64,000 nucleotides of DNA from NCBI GenBank assembly GCA_014155875.1, contig JACEFZ010014441.1, positions 140,001-204,000 of the forward strand. The letters run 5' to 3'. The DNA is from Cepaea nemoralis (lineage: Eukaryota > Mollusca > Gastropoda > Stylommatophora > Helicidae). A program made the translations under genes and the position numbers. Numbering within the stretch: the first letter of the stretch is position 1; each line of letters begins with the position of its first letter. Below, one piece after another: positions 20,716 through 33,540 of the stretch. Under the pieces are notes generated by a model. The model saw only the letters and a program-made list of their open reading frames with translations, searched no databases and was not told the origin of the DNA.

Positions 20716-20947
20716 TTGTGTAGTCGGTTTCTGTGGCTAAGGGCTTGCGAACGCGGTTTGTAAGCCCGTATACCCGGGTTCGAAACACAGCGGTGCAGGT
20801 CTTTTCGAAAAAGGTATAGGAGCCGGTCGTTCAGAATGCAAAGGCAAACTACTGAACGTAAAATTTGCTCAGGAATCACGAACAGCGAAAATGCTGGGGT
20901 TGACTGCTACGTCCTGTGACATGCAACTTAATTAATTTTGTGTAGTC
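20716..20947 (+). mobile_element. SINE1 (tRNA-derived), unit A, 10-bp target-site duplication
   Basis: 212-bp element (20,726-20,937) flanked by TTGTGTAGTC (20,716-20,725 and 20,938-20,947). The head has an A-box-like TGGCTAAGGGCTTG and a B-box GGGTTCGAAAC about 35 bp on, then an unrelated body and an AT-rich end CTTAATTAATTT. It lies in LINE-B between the FDKVRH and KAFD-proximal coding segments. The upstream paralogue at 7,375-7,390 (GCCTTTGTGTAAGTCAATAAAGC) is empty. Confidence 0.88.
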
Positions 20948-21270
20948 AATAAAGCAAAGATATAGATCTTTTTTTACTTCTATAGAACGTTTTATAACTG
21001 TTCTCAGTATATACACAACATTTACTGTGCCCTTGCCTTTTACAAGCCTACATTGTTCTACTAATTCGGGTTATATTTTCTTCCTAACTTCTTGCATGAT
21101 AATTCTCAGCAGAATCTTCGTGATGTGGCTCATTATTCTAATTGTTCGATGCTGATCGCATTCCAAGGCTCTTGATTTCTTCGGGATTGCAATAAATATA
21201 GAATTACATAATTCAGGAGGTATATCTCCAGTATCGTATATTGCGTTCAGTAGTCTGGTGACTTGGTTAA

Positions 21271-21496
21271 AGTCGCTTGAAAGTCGACAGGGTCGACTTA
21301 ATTGTACCGGGTTTTACCCCATATGGCTCGGTCTCTTTCCGCAGCGCGGAAAGCGTCGCACCAAGTACAAACTCCGTAGCTCTACAGACGACCCACAGGA
21401 GTCTCCGAAAAATTTCACTGAAGGACGAGTCCCGGAATCGAACCCACAACCTTCGAAGCCCGAGTCAAACGGCTTGACCACTTCGCCATAGGGTTA
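21271..21496 (-). mobile_element. SINE2, unit A
   Basis: Minus-strand tRNA-like head (TGGCGAAGTGG; GGGTTCGATTCC) and the same body as at 7,714. A short deletion relative to C removes CTCGTGATCTG near 21,420. Confidence 0.85.
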
Positions 21497-22990
21497 TTCC
21501 ATATTCTTCTAAGGCATTGATCATTTCTATTGTGATGTTATCTGTACCCGGGGTCTTGCCAGTTTTCATATGGTTAAGAGCATTCTGAACTTCCATCTTC
21601 AAAATTGGTCATTCATTATTATTTCATGAACATTTTGTTCTTCTCTTGTATCATCACATAATCTGACCACGCATGTAAAAACTGATATTTTTCTATTATG
21701 ATTTTGCCATCTTTGGATTTTTAGCAACCCGTTGATGTGTGTGTGGTCTTTTGTTAGGGATGTCATTAATTCTTTTGTGCATTAATTTGGTATTCCGGGT
21801 GTTGTATTGGTTTTCAATTTCCTCAAGCCATGATTCTTTTGCATCTTTGCATAGCTTCCTAATTTTCCTGTGAATATCTTCATAGTTTTGCTTGTTAATT
21901 TTGTTATTTCTTCTTACTTCAATGAGTTTTAAGATGACTTCCGTCAACCTATTCTTGCGTCCTATTATCGTTATTTTTGTGATGGTTGTGTCTGCAGCTT
22001 GATTGACTGATTTCTTTAATATTTCCCATTGGTCACTGACGTCTTGATACAATATTTCCATATCGGTCAATGTATCGAATCTGTTCTTTACCTCTACGTT
22101 GAATTTATCTTTTATTTCCTCACTCTTCAGTGCCTGCAGATCAAATTTTGTGTTTCTTGGTGAATATTTGACTTTCTTTAATTTTATATGTAAATTGCTT
22201 AAGATTAATCTATGGTCGCTGTAGCAGTCTGAACTTGGTATAGTTTTTGCGACATTTTAAAGCATTTCGAAATCTGCTGCTGATGAGAATGTAATCAATT
22301 TGATTCCTGATCTTATTATCAGGACTCCTCCATGTCCATAATCTCCTTGGGTGCTGTTGATACCAGGTGTTTTCAATAATCAAATCATGCTCTTTTGCCC
22401 ACTGTGCAAGTCTGCAACCTCTTTCATTCCGTTCCCCTAGTCCATACTTGCCTACTATGCATCCGTCCTGTTGATTTCCAACTTTGGTATTCAAGTCACC
22501 CGTTATGATATTTACTTGAGAATTCTTGCATTTCTTGAAGGCTTTCTCCACATCATTATAAATTCATCAATGCTGTCATCACTACTGTCTGCTGTTGGTG
22601 CATAAACTTGTATGACGTTGACATCAAAAGGTCTTCCACTCAATTTCACCAGTAACACTCTGTCTGATCCACCCAATATCCTTTGATCGATTTTGCTCTC
22701 TCTGTATCCTTTATAATTGCTTCTCCTCGCTGTTGTTTCTCTCCACAGAATAGATTATTCTATATTCCTCCTTTTTAATGCCCATTTTGTCTATCTGGTC
22801 TCACATATGCCTAACAGGTTAATATTTAATCTTCTCATTTCATTCTTAATGGTATCAAATTTTTCATCCCCACTCACAGTTCTTACATTACAAGTTCCTA
22901 CTTTCAATGTTCATATTCTTTTGCACTCAGTCGACTAATGACGATCTGGAGTCATCTGGTGCACATGACTACCACTGCCGGGCGAGGCTG

Positions 22991-23940
22991 CTCCTATGGA
23001 GCACCCATATACGCCGTTTCTCTGATTATCAATAAGACTGCAGCACATTATATTCTTGGCATTTGTAAAGAAGACAGTTTGCCAATGTTTTCCTTCCTAG
23101 CAGTGACCATACTGGTCGATGACCGTAGCCATTGTCTCCCAAAATAGAGATCCTCTGCCTACCGTCTTGAAGCTGGGGATCATAACCTACAACTATCTTT
23201 TGGCTGCTCTTCAACTTCATCCACCACCTGCATGCATTGCTTCACGTATCCCTGATCGGGGGGCTAAACGGGTACTCCATCTTGCCCAACGGTGTCCCGT
23301 AGGCTAGCAGAGGGAAGGAAGCACCTTACTTCTCCTTTGATAAGGAATACCCCTACCCCTCCACCCAACACTGGCCTTTCACCAGTGCCAAGATAAGTTC
23401 ATGCAGGCCTTGACTGTGCCAGACTAGGTATTTTGTCCTGCTCACTTCGCCTATTAAGCGTCATCTCTCTTATTCCTATCACCTAGGCCATAGCCACCAG
23501 TCACACCACTCACCTTCTCGTTGCTAATTTGGTTTTGAAATCCCCGAGGATGACAGTCATTTCAAAATTGTTACACTAGTCCTCGGCGATGTCTCATTCG
23601 TTATATCTTTCAAGAAGCCTTTGGCAAGAAAACGTGAGGAGAAGAAATTCATTGGCATTGAGAATCTTTCGCATTTACTGAACCCTTGACTTCTACAAAT
23701 CCATTGTTCTTCTACTATGTGTATATCCATTATAATATATACCCCTGGTTTTTGTTTTTGTCTTTTGTTCCTTGTCTCCACCACAATGGTTTATGCTATA
23801 TTCATAGAAATATCTCCTGTTCTTACATACCTAACATATTAATATTCAGTATTCTCGTTTCTTTCTTAATGTTGTCAAAATTTGCGATGGCCATGGTTAA
23901 TTTTCTTTCAATTTTGTGTGGCCCTAGTAGGCCAGTAAAA
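22991..23940 (-). pseudogene. LINE-F remnant, unit B
   Basis: Same decayed endonuclease/leader sequence as in unit A, with a handful of substitutions (for example GAGGAGAAG for GAGGCGAAG). Confidence 0.6.
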
Positions 23941-24875
23941 AAAAATGTTGTTTTTATTTGTTAAATAAAGCTTATTATAGACAAAATCAGTGTCTTTTTA
24001 CATTCGCAAATACAGCATATACATTCATACCCGCGTAACAACATTATAGTCTTGGTATGGTGTAACTACATACATATAACCTGTTGACGATGATGGTTGA
24101 GTAATCATTCGCTCCCATTCAAACCAAACCATTTAATAGAAAAACCTTTCACACTTCAGACATTCGCATTCGCTCTTATGTGTCAACATTATTGCTGAAT
24201 CACTTTTGTTTCCTGAAAATTGTACTTCTGTATGTATCTCCGAACAAATTAGGAAGAGATTGGAAGCAACACAGATGTGGTTCCTTAGACGAATGTAGCG
24301 AATTCCTTTGACTGCCAATGTAACTAACGACGAATGTCATAAAGAGGCTGGCGAAACTAGAACATTCTTCTTCTTCTTCAGCATTCCGAGCCATTGAGGT
24401 TCTTTGCTGCAGATACAATCGGTCTCCATTCGTCTCTCTGGTGGACCTTGTCTAGCCAGTCGTTGGTTCCAAGTGCTTGTAGGTCTGTACATGTATTATC
24501 TCTTCACCGTCTTCTTGGTCTACCTCGGGGTCTACGGTCATTTATTTCCCGAGTGTAAGCGATATGTCCCAGTCATTGTAGTCTATTAGCCTTCACGATA
24601 CCAGTGATTAGCGGGGACTTAAACAGATCATAAATGTTTTTGTTACTTCTTCTTTTCCACTCTCCACATTGTGTATCCCTAATGGGTCCAAAGATGCGTC
24701 TTAAAACTTTGTTCTCAAAGGTTTGTAACAAGGCTTCGTCTCCTTTCGTTGTACTCCAGGTTTCAGAGCCACACAGCACAACTGATCTGATCAGTGTTTT
24801 GTATATTGTGATTTTGGTGTTCCGAGATAGCGCATTTGATTTTAGTAGATTTTATAGCGCATAGTATATCTTATG

Positions 24876-25811
24876 TCAAGAATTGATTCTAGTTTGTATT
24901 TCTTCTCTTATGATGTTGGAGCAGTTGAAGATTGTACCCAGGTATTTGTATGTTTCCGTTCTTTTAATGGTCATATTATCTATTTGTATGTGGCCAGAGA
25001 TTTTAGCCATTCCTTCTCTTGAAATTACCATATATTCTGTTTTAACTTGGTTGATAACCAGCCCCATCCGTTGGGCTTTTTCCTTTAAGTGAGTCAATAT
25101 TTCCAATGTCTTTTGTTCATTTTCCACTATAATATATGTATCATCTGCATAACCAGGCAGCTTGGATGTTCCTCCAATATCACATTCCTCCTTTACCTTC
25201 CTTACAGCTTTCTCTAGAGCCAAATTGAAGAGTAGCGGCGATAGTGCATCACCCTGTTTCAAGCCAGATGTTATTTGGAAAGGGTCTGATTTCCTGCCTT
25301 TATGTGTTACTATATTATAAGTATCTTCCATGCATAGTCTGGTCATATTGATTAACTTCTTTGGTATTCCAAATTCCTGCATAACATTCCATAGGCTATT
25401 CCTATGGACACTATCATAAGCCTTTTTTAAATCCACAAAAACGTTATGGAGATTTCTTTTATATTCCCAATGTTTCTCGGCTATTTGTCGTAAGATAAAT
25501 ATCTGATCTATTGTTGATCTGTTTTGTCTAAAACCCGCATGGTAGTCACCTAATATGTCTTCTGAATATGGTTTTAGTCTATTTAGTAATACTGCGGATA
25601 GTATCTTATAGCTTGTGGACAGTTGTGATATTCCTCTATAATTTTCACATTGGAACTTGTCTCCTTTCTTAAAGATTGATATCAATAATGACTCTTTCCA
25701 GTCATTGGGTAATTCCTCTGTCCTCCAGATGTTTATTATTAGTTCGTTTAGCTTTAGATGTAATGCATGGTCACCTGCCTTTATAAATTCAGCAGCAATT
25801 CCATCAGCCAC
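24876..25811 (-). CDS. LINE-A reverse transcriptase, intact 311-codon frame (unit B)
   Basis: Encodes the RNA-directed DNA polymerase core of an RTE-type retrotransposon. Motifs by residue: ENYRGISQLSTSYKIL (56-71), HAGFRQNRST (91-100), VFVDLKKAYDSVHRN (124-138, catalytic Asp127), SGLKQGDALSPLLFN (182-196), GYADDTYII (220-228, catalytic Asp223 and Asp224), and KRTETYKYLGTIFN near the end. All three catalytic aspartates are present. The Met start at 25,811 is only the first ATG after a break; the native protein would begin in the endonuclease about 2.7 kb upstream. It ends at a TGA that replaces a Gly codon. Alternative frames in this stretch are shadows. Confidence 0.85.
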   Translation of the reverse strand: MADGIAAEFIKAGDHALHLKLNELIINIWRTEELPNDWKESLLISIFKKGDKFQCENYRGISQLSTSYKILSAVLLNRLKPYSEDILGDYHAGFRQNRSTIDQIFILRQIAEKHWEYKRNLHNVFVDLKKAYDSVHRNSLWNVMQEFGIPKKLINMTRLCMEDTYNIVTHKGRKSDPFQITSGLKQGDALSPLLFNLALEKAVRKVKEECDIGGTSKLPGYADDTYIIVENEQKTLEILTHLKEKAQRMGLVINQVKTEYMVISREGMAKISGHIQIDNMTIKRTETYKYLGTIFNCSNIIREEIQTRINS

Positions 25812-26058
25812 AGATGCCTTATTGGTTTTAAGTCGTGTGATTACATATAGGATTTCTTCAAGTGCGAGTTCTTCAATTTATGGTTCACACGTTAGAACCT
25901 CTTCCTGTGGGAAGGTATTACTTGGAGCTTCAGAAATTAGTAATTCAACAAAATATTCTTTCCATGTGTTGCACATTTCCTCATTGGTATTTATCATATT
26001 CCCATGTTTGTCTTTTAAACCATATGTGTTGTGTTGGTGCCCTCGTTTCATTGATTTC

Positions 26059-26965
26059 GGTGGGGGTATGTGGGGTGGATGGGTAAGGGTATCTGTGTGG
26101 GTGTGGGTGGGGGGATATGTGTGTGTTGTGTAGGTGGGGATGTGTAGTGGTATGTGGGTGTGGGATGTGTTGGTGAGGGATATGTGTGTGTGCGGTGCGT
26201 GGGTTGGGAATATTGCGTGGTAGGGGATGTATGTGATGTGCGGGTGGGGGATTGTGTAGTAAGGATTGTGTTAAGGCATGTATGGGTGGGTGGAGGATGT
26301 GTGTGTGTGGTGGGGTGTGTGTGTGTGTGTGAGTGGATTGGGGATGTATGGGTGGTTAGGGAGATGTGTGTGTGTGTGTGTGTGTGTGTGGGGGGGAGAT
26401 GCCAGTTGGTGGGGATGTGTGTGTATGGTTTGGGGATGTGTGAGTGGATGTGCGATGTGTGGGTTGGTGAGGGATTGTGTGTGTGGGTGGGAAATATGTG
26501 GTCAATGGAGATGTGGCTGGGGGATGGGTGATTTGAGGTGTGGATGGGGAGAGGATGTGTGGGTTAGGATGTGTATGTGGGTGGGCGTGGGATATGTGGG
26601 TTGGTGGGGGAATGTTTGTGGGTGGCGAGTGTGTTTTGGTTGGGGGAACAGGTGAGGGGAGTGTGGGTGGGGGATGGGTCGGTTGGTGGGGTATGTATGT
26701 GTCTCTTGGTGTGCGTGTGTGTGGGTAGGTGGGTGGGTGTGTGGGTGGGGTGATGTATGGGTAGGTGGGAGATGGGCCTCATAACATGGTAATTTGCCTT
26801 GTTTATGTTTACAACATTCATTTCACAATGTTTATTTTTCTTCCTATGTAAATGTATAATGCTCTTGATGAACGAAAGACGAGTGATTGGAAGGGCCGAA
26901 TGTAAGACGGGCCTGCGCGCCCAATTTGTGACCCTAATAAAGTTGATTTGATTTGATTTGATTTC
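26059..26965 (+). mobile_element. TTGATTTGA-tailed GT-rich element, unit B
   Basis: Same insertion as in unit A. It lacks the 24 bp that A and C have around GGGAATATTGTGTGGTATGTGGGTG near 26,105, and the GT run near 26,370 has expanded. Confidence 0.8.
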
Positions 26966-27193
26966 AGTTCTTTAAAAAACTTTCTGGATTCGTTTTTTCT
27001 AGATATTAGTTTCCATATCTTTGATTATATTACTCATATATTCTCACGTCAAACTATTTTTGTAGCCTCTTTACATTCATTTCTATATTGCTCTTCCTTT
27101 TGGATGTTGTTGATGTCATTTAACCATAAATGTCTGGCATTCTTTTTCCTAATGACTGCTTCATCACATTTTTGATTGAACCATCTGTTCTTT

Positions 27194-27943
27194 CTATGCG
27201 TGGTTAACACACCGAGACATTCTTCCTTCTGCGGTAGATTGAATTGTATTCTTGATGTTCAACCAAGTTTGGTCAACGCTTTCCTCCAACAGGTTTTGCA
27301 GAGTTTCAAGTTTACATTTTATTTCATCTGTAAATTTCTCTTTGACTGTAATTTCTTGTAGTTTTTCTCTGTTATACGTTGGGTGTAATCTTTGTAATTT
27401 AGTATAGAAAGCTCTCTTAAGTTTTATTTTAAATTTTGCTCCAACGAGGAAGTGGTCGCTGTGGCACTCAGCTCCTCTATAACTTCTAACTTGTTGTATG
27501 CTTGATGCATTTCTGTTGTTAATTAAAATGTGATCTATTTGATTATAGGTTCTCTTGTCACATGATTTCCAAGTTTGTTTGTGTATATCCTTTCTTTGTA
27601 GTCTGGTACTGCTAATCTGCAGTCCTTTGGCTTCTTCCAGGTTGATGACTCTCCATCCATTATCATTTGAAGTTGTATGTAGGATTTCCATACCGGCCAC
27701 TTTTTTATTAGTTTGCTCTCTACCTATTTTTGCATTGAAGTCTCCCAGCACAATCAGGATGTCCTGTTTGGGGGTTTCTTCTATGACATCTTCCAGATCG
27801 TTATAAAAGTCTTCTTTAATATCATCTTCTTTCTCTTCAGTAGGTGCATGTACATTAATCATCGTTATATTTTTCCATGTACCTTTTATTCGTAATTTAC
27901 TAATTCTGTCATTAACAGCTTTAAAGTTTAAAACGTTCCCCAT
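27194..27943 (-). pseudogene. LINE-A endonuclease domain, unit B
   Basis: A 249-codon frame, same in length and motifs as the unit A copy (VLGDFNAKIG, NQIDHILI, SDHFLV). I saw no amino-acid difference between the two, which fits a recent duplication. Confidence 0.9.
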
Positions 27944-28248
27944 ACCTCTTTTTTGATGACAAATCCTGTTCCTAATTCATGTTTATTTTGGGTGTTTCCT
28001 CCATATATTATAATCATTTCATTTTGCTCTAAAGTACCCTTTCCGGGCCACCTTATTTTTTGAATTGCTGTTATATCCATTTGATATTAAACAAGTTCCC
28101 GGGTTAGTTCTTCAGCCGCCCCAGCTCGATATAGTGTCTGTACATTCCATGTTCCAAATCTCAAGAGTCCTTTAACGTTCCGAGGTCGTTGTCCAAATAA
28201 GTCAGTCCGAATTCGAGGCTTATGTATCTGTTTCGTAACAAAATAGTT

Positions 28249-28563
28249 ACATTATAATACAACAATAAGAAAGAGACAAATAGCTTTTTTTGGTGATCGA
28301 GTGAAATGGCGAGTCATGACCGCCCACGCTTTCCGGCATGGCACATGATTGATTGATGAGAAGAGAGGCGCTGGAGAACATCGTTGCACATGGAAAGATA
28401 GAGGGGAAGAGAGGCAGAGGCAGACCACGAGAAATGATGATGGATGGATTGCGACGGTGGCATGGAGGAATATCAACAGCAGAGTTGATCAAGAAAAACA
28501 AAACAGAGATGTGTGGGAAGTCATGAACGCCTACGCCTGTCGGCACGGCTCTTGATGATGATG
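28249..28563 (+). mobile_element. LINE-C 3' part, unit B
   Basis: Same as unit A including the short LINE-B insertion (about 28,292-28,356). Few substitutions. Confidence 0.85.
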
Positions 28564-29085
28564 AATTGATATTGAGGATTGTTGGCCTTTAACAAGCCTG
28601 CCAAAAATGATAGGAATCCTTTTTACTGCCATTATAGCTTTAGTTGTAAATTACAAATTAAGCATAAATGCAAAGGGTCAAAATTTGCTTATAAAATATG
28701 ATAAAGCATAGATTTAACAATCATTCAATAAGAAAGAAACTAAAATAGGTATTCTAGGGTTACAAAATCATACTTATTTATTGACTACCCAATTTCTACA
28801 ACAAAAGTAAAGAGATTTGTAGTTATTTAATGACATTATACTAGGTATACAATTTCCTTTTTTTTAAAATAAAGTAATCTCCCTTGTCGCGATATTAGAT
28901 GTTTATGTTCCCTACTCATTGCGTATCTAGGTGTTTTTCTTTTAGATGTCTAGTGATTCCGCAGAATGCTTGAAAATAAGTATTAATAAGTGTAGTGATC
29001 AATCAAGGCATTACTATCATGCTACTATATTTTAAATATTCTCTACGCAAACGTAATTGCACCAGCATTTGGCTGAGGGGGTGGG

Positions 29086-29199
<114 letters not shown>

Positions 29200-30311
29200 T
29201 GGATGGAAGGGGAAAGAGAACTATGTGAAATTTACAAGCATAAATAGCATTTCCTCTAAGCATAATATTTGTCTACATAAACCCCGTACACTTCCACGGC
29301 CTTTCTATCCATCCATCATGTACCATGCCGATAAGCGTGGGCGGCCATGTTCTGCCATCTCACTCGATCACCAGAGTCGTGGATCAGCTCCATGTTCCTG
29401 TCTCTACCATGCCACGTGGCCAACCATCCAGGTATTTACTTCTCGATCTTCCTCTTGGTCTCTTCCCCTCGATCTTGCCAGTTGTCACCAAGTTCTCCAA
29501 ATTATTTCTTCTCATAACATGCCCAAAACATTGTGACTGTCTACGTTTAATGACTCTAATCAGTTTACGATCTTCATTTGTGAGTTGAAGGATTTGTTCA
29601 TTGGTCTTTCTGGCTGTCCATGGTATTCTTTGCATTTCCTCAGAAACCACATTTCCACAGTACAGGTTCTATGCAGCACTTCAACACTCTTTTTCTCGTT
29701 TCAATTGATATCTTTTTATTGGTCAGTATGTTTTTCATATTGCAAAAGGCTAACTTCGCAATGGCAATTCTTGTTCTAATCTATTCAAGGCATCTCCCAT
29801 CAGATGTTATGACTGTTCCAAGATAACTGTACCTATTAACTCGCTTGAGAATGCCCATTTATTTGTATATCACATTGTGTTATTTCCTTCTTCCCAGTGA
29901 CGACCATAATCTGTGTATTCTCAATATTCAGTTCTAACCATAGTTGTTCATTGAGTGCAACAACCGCATCTACTAAATTTTGCAGGTCCTGTTCATTGTC
30001 TGCAATAAAGACTGTATCATCTGCATATCTAATGTTATTGATGTATCGTCCCCCAATGTTGATTCCTTCCTTATCTTCTATATTTCTGAAAATAGTTTCA
30101 CTGTACAGGGAAAAAATATCTGGAGACATTACACATCCCTGTCTCACACCTCTTTTAATAGGCTGATATTGACCTACATAGTTATTAATTCTGATGGCAG
30201 CTTGTTGTTTCTAATATATGTCTTTTTCTTACAAGTCTAAGGTCTTTTCCATCAATTTGTAGATCTTCAAGCATCCTTATCATGTCGACATGTCTCACTT
30301 TATCGAAGGCC

Positions 30312-30544
30312 ATTTTGTAGTCGGTTTCTGTGGCTAAGGGCTTGCGAACGCGGTTTGTAAGCCCGTATACCCGGGTTCGAAACACAGCGGTGCAGGTCTT
30401 TTCGAAAAAGGTATAGGAGCCGGTCGTTCAGAATGCAAAGGCAAACTACTGAACGTAAAATTTGCTCAGGAATCACGAACAGCGAAAATGCTGGGGTTGA
30501 CTGCTACGTCCTGTGACATGCAACTTAATTAATTTTGTGTAGTC
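30312..30544 (+). mobile_element. SINE1, unit B
   Basis: Same insertion as in unit A. The left flank reads ATTTTGTAGTC, so the duplication is now imperfect. Confidence 0.87.
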
Positions 30545-30867
30545 AATAAAGCAAAGATATAGATCTTTTTTTACTTCTATAGAACGTTTTATAACTGTTC
30601 TCAGTATATACACAACATTTACTGTGCCCTTGCCTTTTACAAGCCTACATTGTTCTACTAATTCGGGTTATATTTTCTTCCTAACTCCTTGCATGATAAT
30701 TCTCAGCAGAATCTTCGTGATGTGGCTCATTATTCTAATTGTTCGATGCTGATCGCATTCCAAGGCTCTTGATTTCTTCGGGATTGCAATAAATATAGAA
30801 TTACATAATTCAGGAGGTATATCTCCAGTATCGTATATTGCGTTCAGTAGTCTGGTGACTTTGTTAA

Positions 30868-31097
30868 AGTCGCTTGAAAGTCGACAGGGTCGACTTAATT
30901 GTACCGGGTTTTACCCCATATGGCTCGGTCTCTTTCCGCAGCGCGGAAAGCGTCGCACCAAGTACAAACTCCGTAGCTTTACAGACGACCCACAGGAGTC
31001 TCCGAAAAATTTCACTCGTGATAGGACGAGTCCCGGAATCGAACCCACAACCTTCGAAGCCCGAGTCAAACGGCTTGACCACTTCGCCATAGGGTTA
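30868..31097 (-). mobile_element. SINE2, unit B
   Basis: Same insertion. It has CTCGTGATAGG where A has a deletion. A and B both carry GTACAAACTCCGTAGCT against GCACAAACTCCGTAGCT in C. Confidence 0.85.
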
Positions 31098-32592
31098 TTC
31101 CATATTCTTCTAAGGCATTGATCATTTCTATTGTGATGATTATCTGTACCCGGGGTCTTGCCAGTTTTCATATGGTTAAGAGCATTCTGAACTTCCATCT
31201 TCAAAATTGGTCATTCATTATTATTTCATGAACATTTTGTTCTTCTCTTGTATCATCACATAATCTGACCACGCATGTAAAAACTGATATTTTTCTATTA
31301 TGATTTTGCCATCTTTGGATTTTTAGCAACCCGTTGATGTGTGTGTGGTCTTTTGTTAGGGATGTCATTAATTCTTTTGTGCATTAATTTGGTATTCCGG
31401 GTGTTGTATTGGTTTTCAATTTCCTCAAGCCATGATTCTTTTGCATCTTTGCATAGCTTCCTAATTTTCCTGTGAATCTCTTCATAGTTTTGCTTGTTAA
31501 TTTTGTTATTTCTTCTTACTTCAATGAGTTTTAAGATGTCTTCCGTCAACCTATTCTTGCGTCCTATTATCGTTATTTTTGTGATGGTTGTGTCTGCAGC
31601 TTGATTGACTGATTTCTTTAATATTTCCCATTGGTCACTGACGTCTTGATACAATATTTCCATATCGGTCAATGTATCGAATCTGTTCTTTACCTCTACG
31701 TTGAATTTATCTTTAATTTCCTCACTCTTCAGTGCCTGTAGATCAAATTTTGTGTTTCTTGGTGAATATTTGACTTTCTTTAATTTTATATGTAAATTGC
31801 TTAAGATTAATCTATGGTCGCTGTAGCAGTCTGAACTTGGTATAGTTTTTGCGACATTTTAAAGCATTTCGAAATCTGCTGCTGATGAGAATGTAATCAA
31901 TTTGATTCCTGATCTTATTATCAGGACTCCTCCATGTCCATAATCTCCTTGGGTGCTGTTGATACCAGGTGTTTTCAATAATCAAATCATGCTCTTTTGC
32001 CCACTGTGCAAGTCTGCAACCTCTTTCATTCCGTTCCCCTAGTCCATACTTGCCTACTATGCATCCGTCCTGTTGATTTCCAACTTTGGTATTCAAGTCA
32101 CCCGTTATGATATTTACTTGAGAATTCTTGCATTTCTTGAAGGCTTTCTCCACATCATTATAAATTCATCAATGCTGTCATCACTACTGTCTGCTGTTGG
32201 TGCATAAACTTGTATGACGTTGACATCAAAAGGTCTTCCACTCAATTTCACCAGTAACACTCTGTCTGATCCACCCAATATCCTTTGATCGATTTTGCTC
32301 TCTCTGTATCCTTTATAATTGCTTCTCCTCGCTGTTGTTTCTCTCCACAGAATAGATTATTCTATATTCCTCCTTTTTAATGCCCATTTTGTCTATCTGG
32401 TCTCACATATGCCTAACAGGTTAATATTTAATCTTCTCATTTCATTCTTAATGTTATCAAATTTTTCATCCCCACTCACAGTTCTTACATTACAAGTTCC
32501 TACTTTCAATGTTCATATTCTTTTGCACTCAGTCGACTAATGACGGTCTGGAGTCATCTGGTGCACATGACTACCACTGCCGGGCGAGGCTG

Positions 32593-33540
32593 CTCCTATG
32601 GAGCACCCATATACGCCGTTTCTCTGATTATCAATAAGACTGCAGCACATTATATTCTTGGCATTTGTAAAGAAGACAGTTTGCCAATGTTTTCCTTCCT
32701 AGCAGTGACCATACTGGTCGATGACCGTAGCCATTGTCTCCCAAAATAGAGATCCTCTGCCTACCGTCTTGAAGCTGGGGATCATAACCTACAACTATCT
32801 TTTGGCTGCTCTTCAACTTCATCCACCACCTGCATGCATTGCTTCACGTATCCCTGATCGGGGGGCTAAACGGGTACTCCATCTTGCCCAACGGTGTCCC
32901 GTAGGCTAGCAGAGGGAAGGAAGCACCTTACTTCTCCTTTGATAAGGAATACCCCTACCCCTCCACCCAACACTGGCCTTTCACCAGTGCCAAGATAAGT
33001 TCATGCAGGCCTTGACTGTGCCAGACTAGGTATTTTGTCCTGCTCACTTCGCCTATTAAGCGTCATCTCTCTTATTCCTATCACCTAGGCCATAGCCACC
33101 AGTCACACCACTCACCTTCTCGTTGCTAATTTGGTTTTGAAATCCCCGAGGATGACAGTCATTTCAAAATTGTTACACTAGTCCTCGGCGATGTCTCATT
33201 CGTTATATCTTTCAAGAAGCCTTTGGCAAGAAAACGTGAGGCGAAGAAATTCATTGGCATTGAGAATCTTTCGCATTTACTGAACCCTTGACTTCTACAA
33301 ATCCATTGTTCTTCTACTATGTGTATATCCATTATAATATATACCCCTGGTTTTTGTTTTTGTCTTTTGTTCCTTGTCTCCACCACAATGGTTTATGCTA
33401 TATTCATAGAAATATCTCCTGTTCTTACATACCTAACATATTAATATTCAGTATTCTCGTTTCTTTCTTAATGTTGTCAAGTTTGCGATGGCCATGGTTA
33501 ATTTTCTTTCAATTTTGTGTGGCCCTAGTAGGCCAGTAAA
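32593..33540 (-). pseudogene. LINE-F remnant, unit C
   Basis: Same as in units A and B. One base is missing in the TTGTCAAAGTTTGCG stretch near 33,480. Confidence 0.6.

Larger units (their letters stand above)
13393..22990. repeat. Segmental tandem unit A (~9.6 kb)
   Basis: The sequence from CTCCTATGGAGCACCCATATACG at 13,393 to the next occurrence at 22,991 is repeated with very high identity in unit B and, with two large insertions, in unit C. In a 360-bp stretch that I compared by eye (14,401-14,760 against unit B) there are 3 substitutions. Internal order: LINE-F remnant, LINE-C left part, LINE-A (with GT element), LINE-C right part, spacer with (GA)n, LINE-B with SINE1 and SINE2. Confidence 0.95.
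19705..22990 (-). mobile_element. LINE-B, near-full-length, unit A, carrying SINE1 and SINE2
   Basis: Minus strand. Leader upstream of about 22,905; endonuclease start GTCNVRTVSGDEKFDNI (about 22,890); VNVIQVYAPTADSSD (about 22,600); EN ORF 22,210-22,551 (ITGDLNTKVGNQ, RNQIDYILIS); a Lys-rich linker 21,696-22,070; RT pieces with NNIRYADDTVFIADNEQD (20,239-20,550); and C-terminal FGHVMRRNNLENLVTTGKIE with RPRGRSRSKYLDGW (19,787-20,053). The catalytic YADD is kept, but stops, frameshifts and two SINE insertions break the ORF. Clade not assigned beyond APE-type LINE. Confidence 0.88.
24367..28248 (-). mobile_element. LINE-A (RTE-type), near-full-length, unit B
   Basis: Colinear with the unit A copy and in the same LINE-C site (ACATT at 28,249-28,253). 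It is the best preserved of the three: RT is a single 311-codon frame. It is still dead, because a TGA replaces GGA right after the TRINS segment (shared by all three copies), and the domain chain is broken by the GT-rich insertion at 26,059-26,965. Confidence 0.93.
29302..32592 (-). mobile_element. LINE-B, near-full-length, unit B
   Basis: Same structure, motifs and SINE insertions as the unit A copy (RT piece 29,836-30,147, EN 31,812-32,153). It differs by scattered substitutions, one of which opens a longer frame at the SINE2 junction. Confidence 0.88.

Noticed and set aside
20726..20800. A tRNA gene on the plus strand (A- and B-box)
   Set aside because: The head continues into a SINE body with target-site duplication, is repeated identically in three units, and does not close a clean acceptor stem by eye.
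21420..21490. A tRNA gene on the minus strand
   Set aside because: Same reasoning: head of SINE2, inserted in LINE-B, body follows directly.
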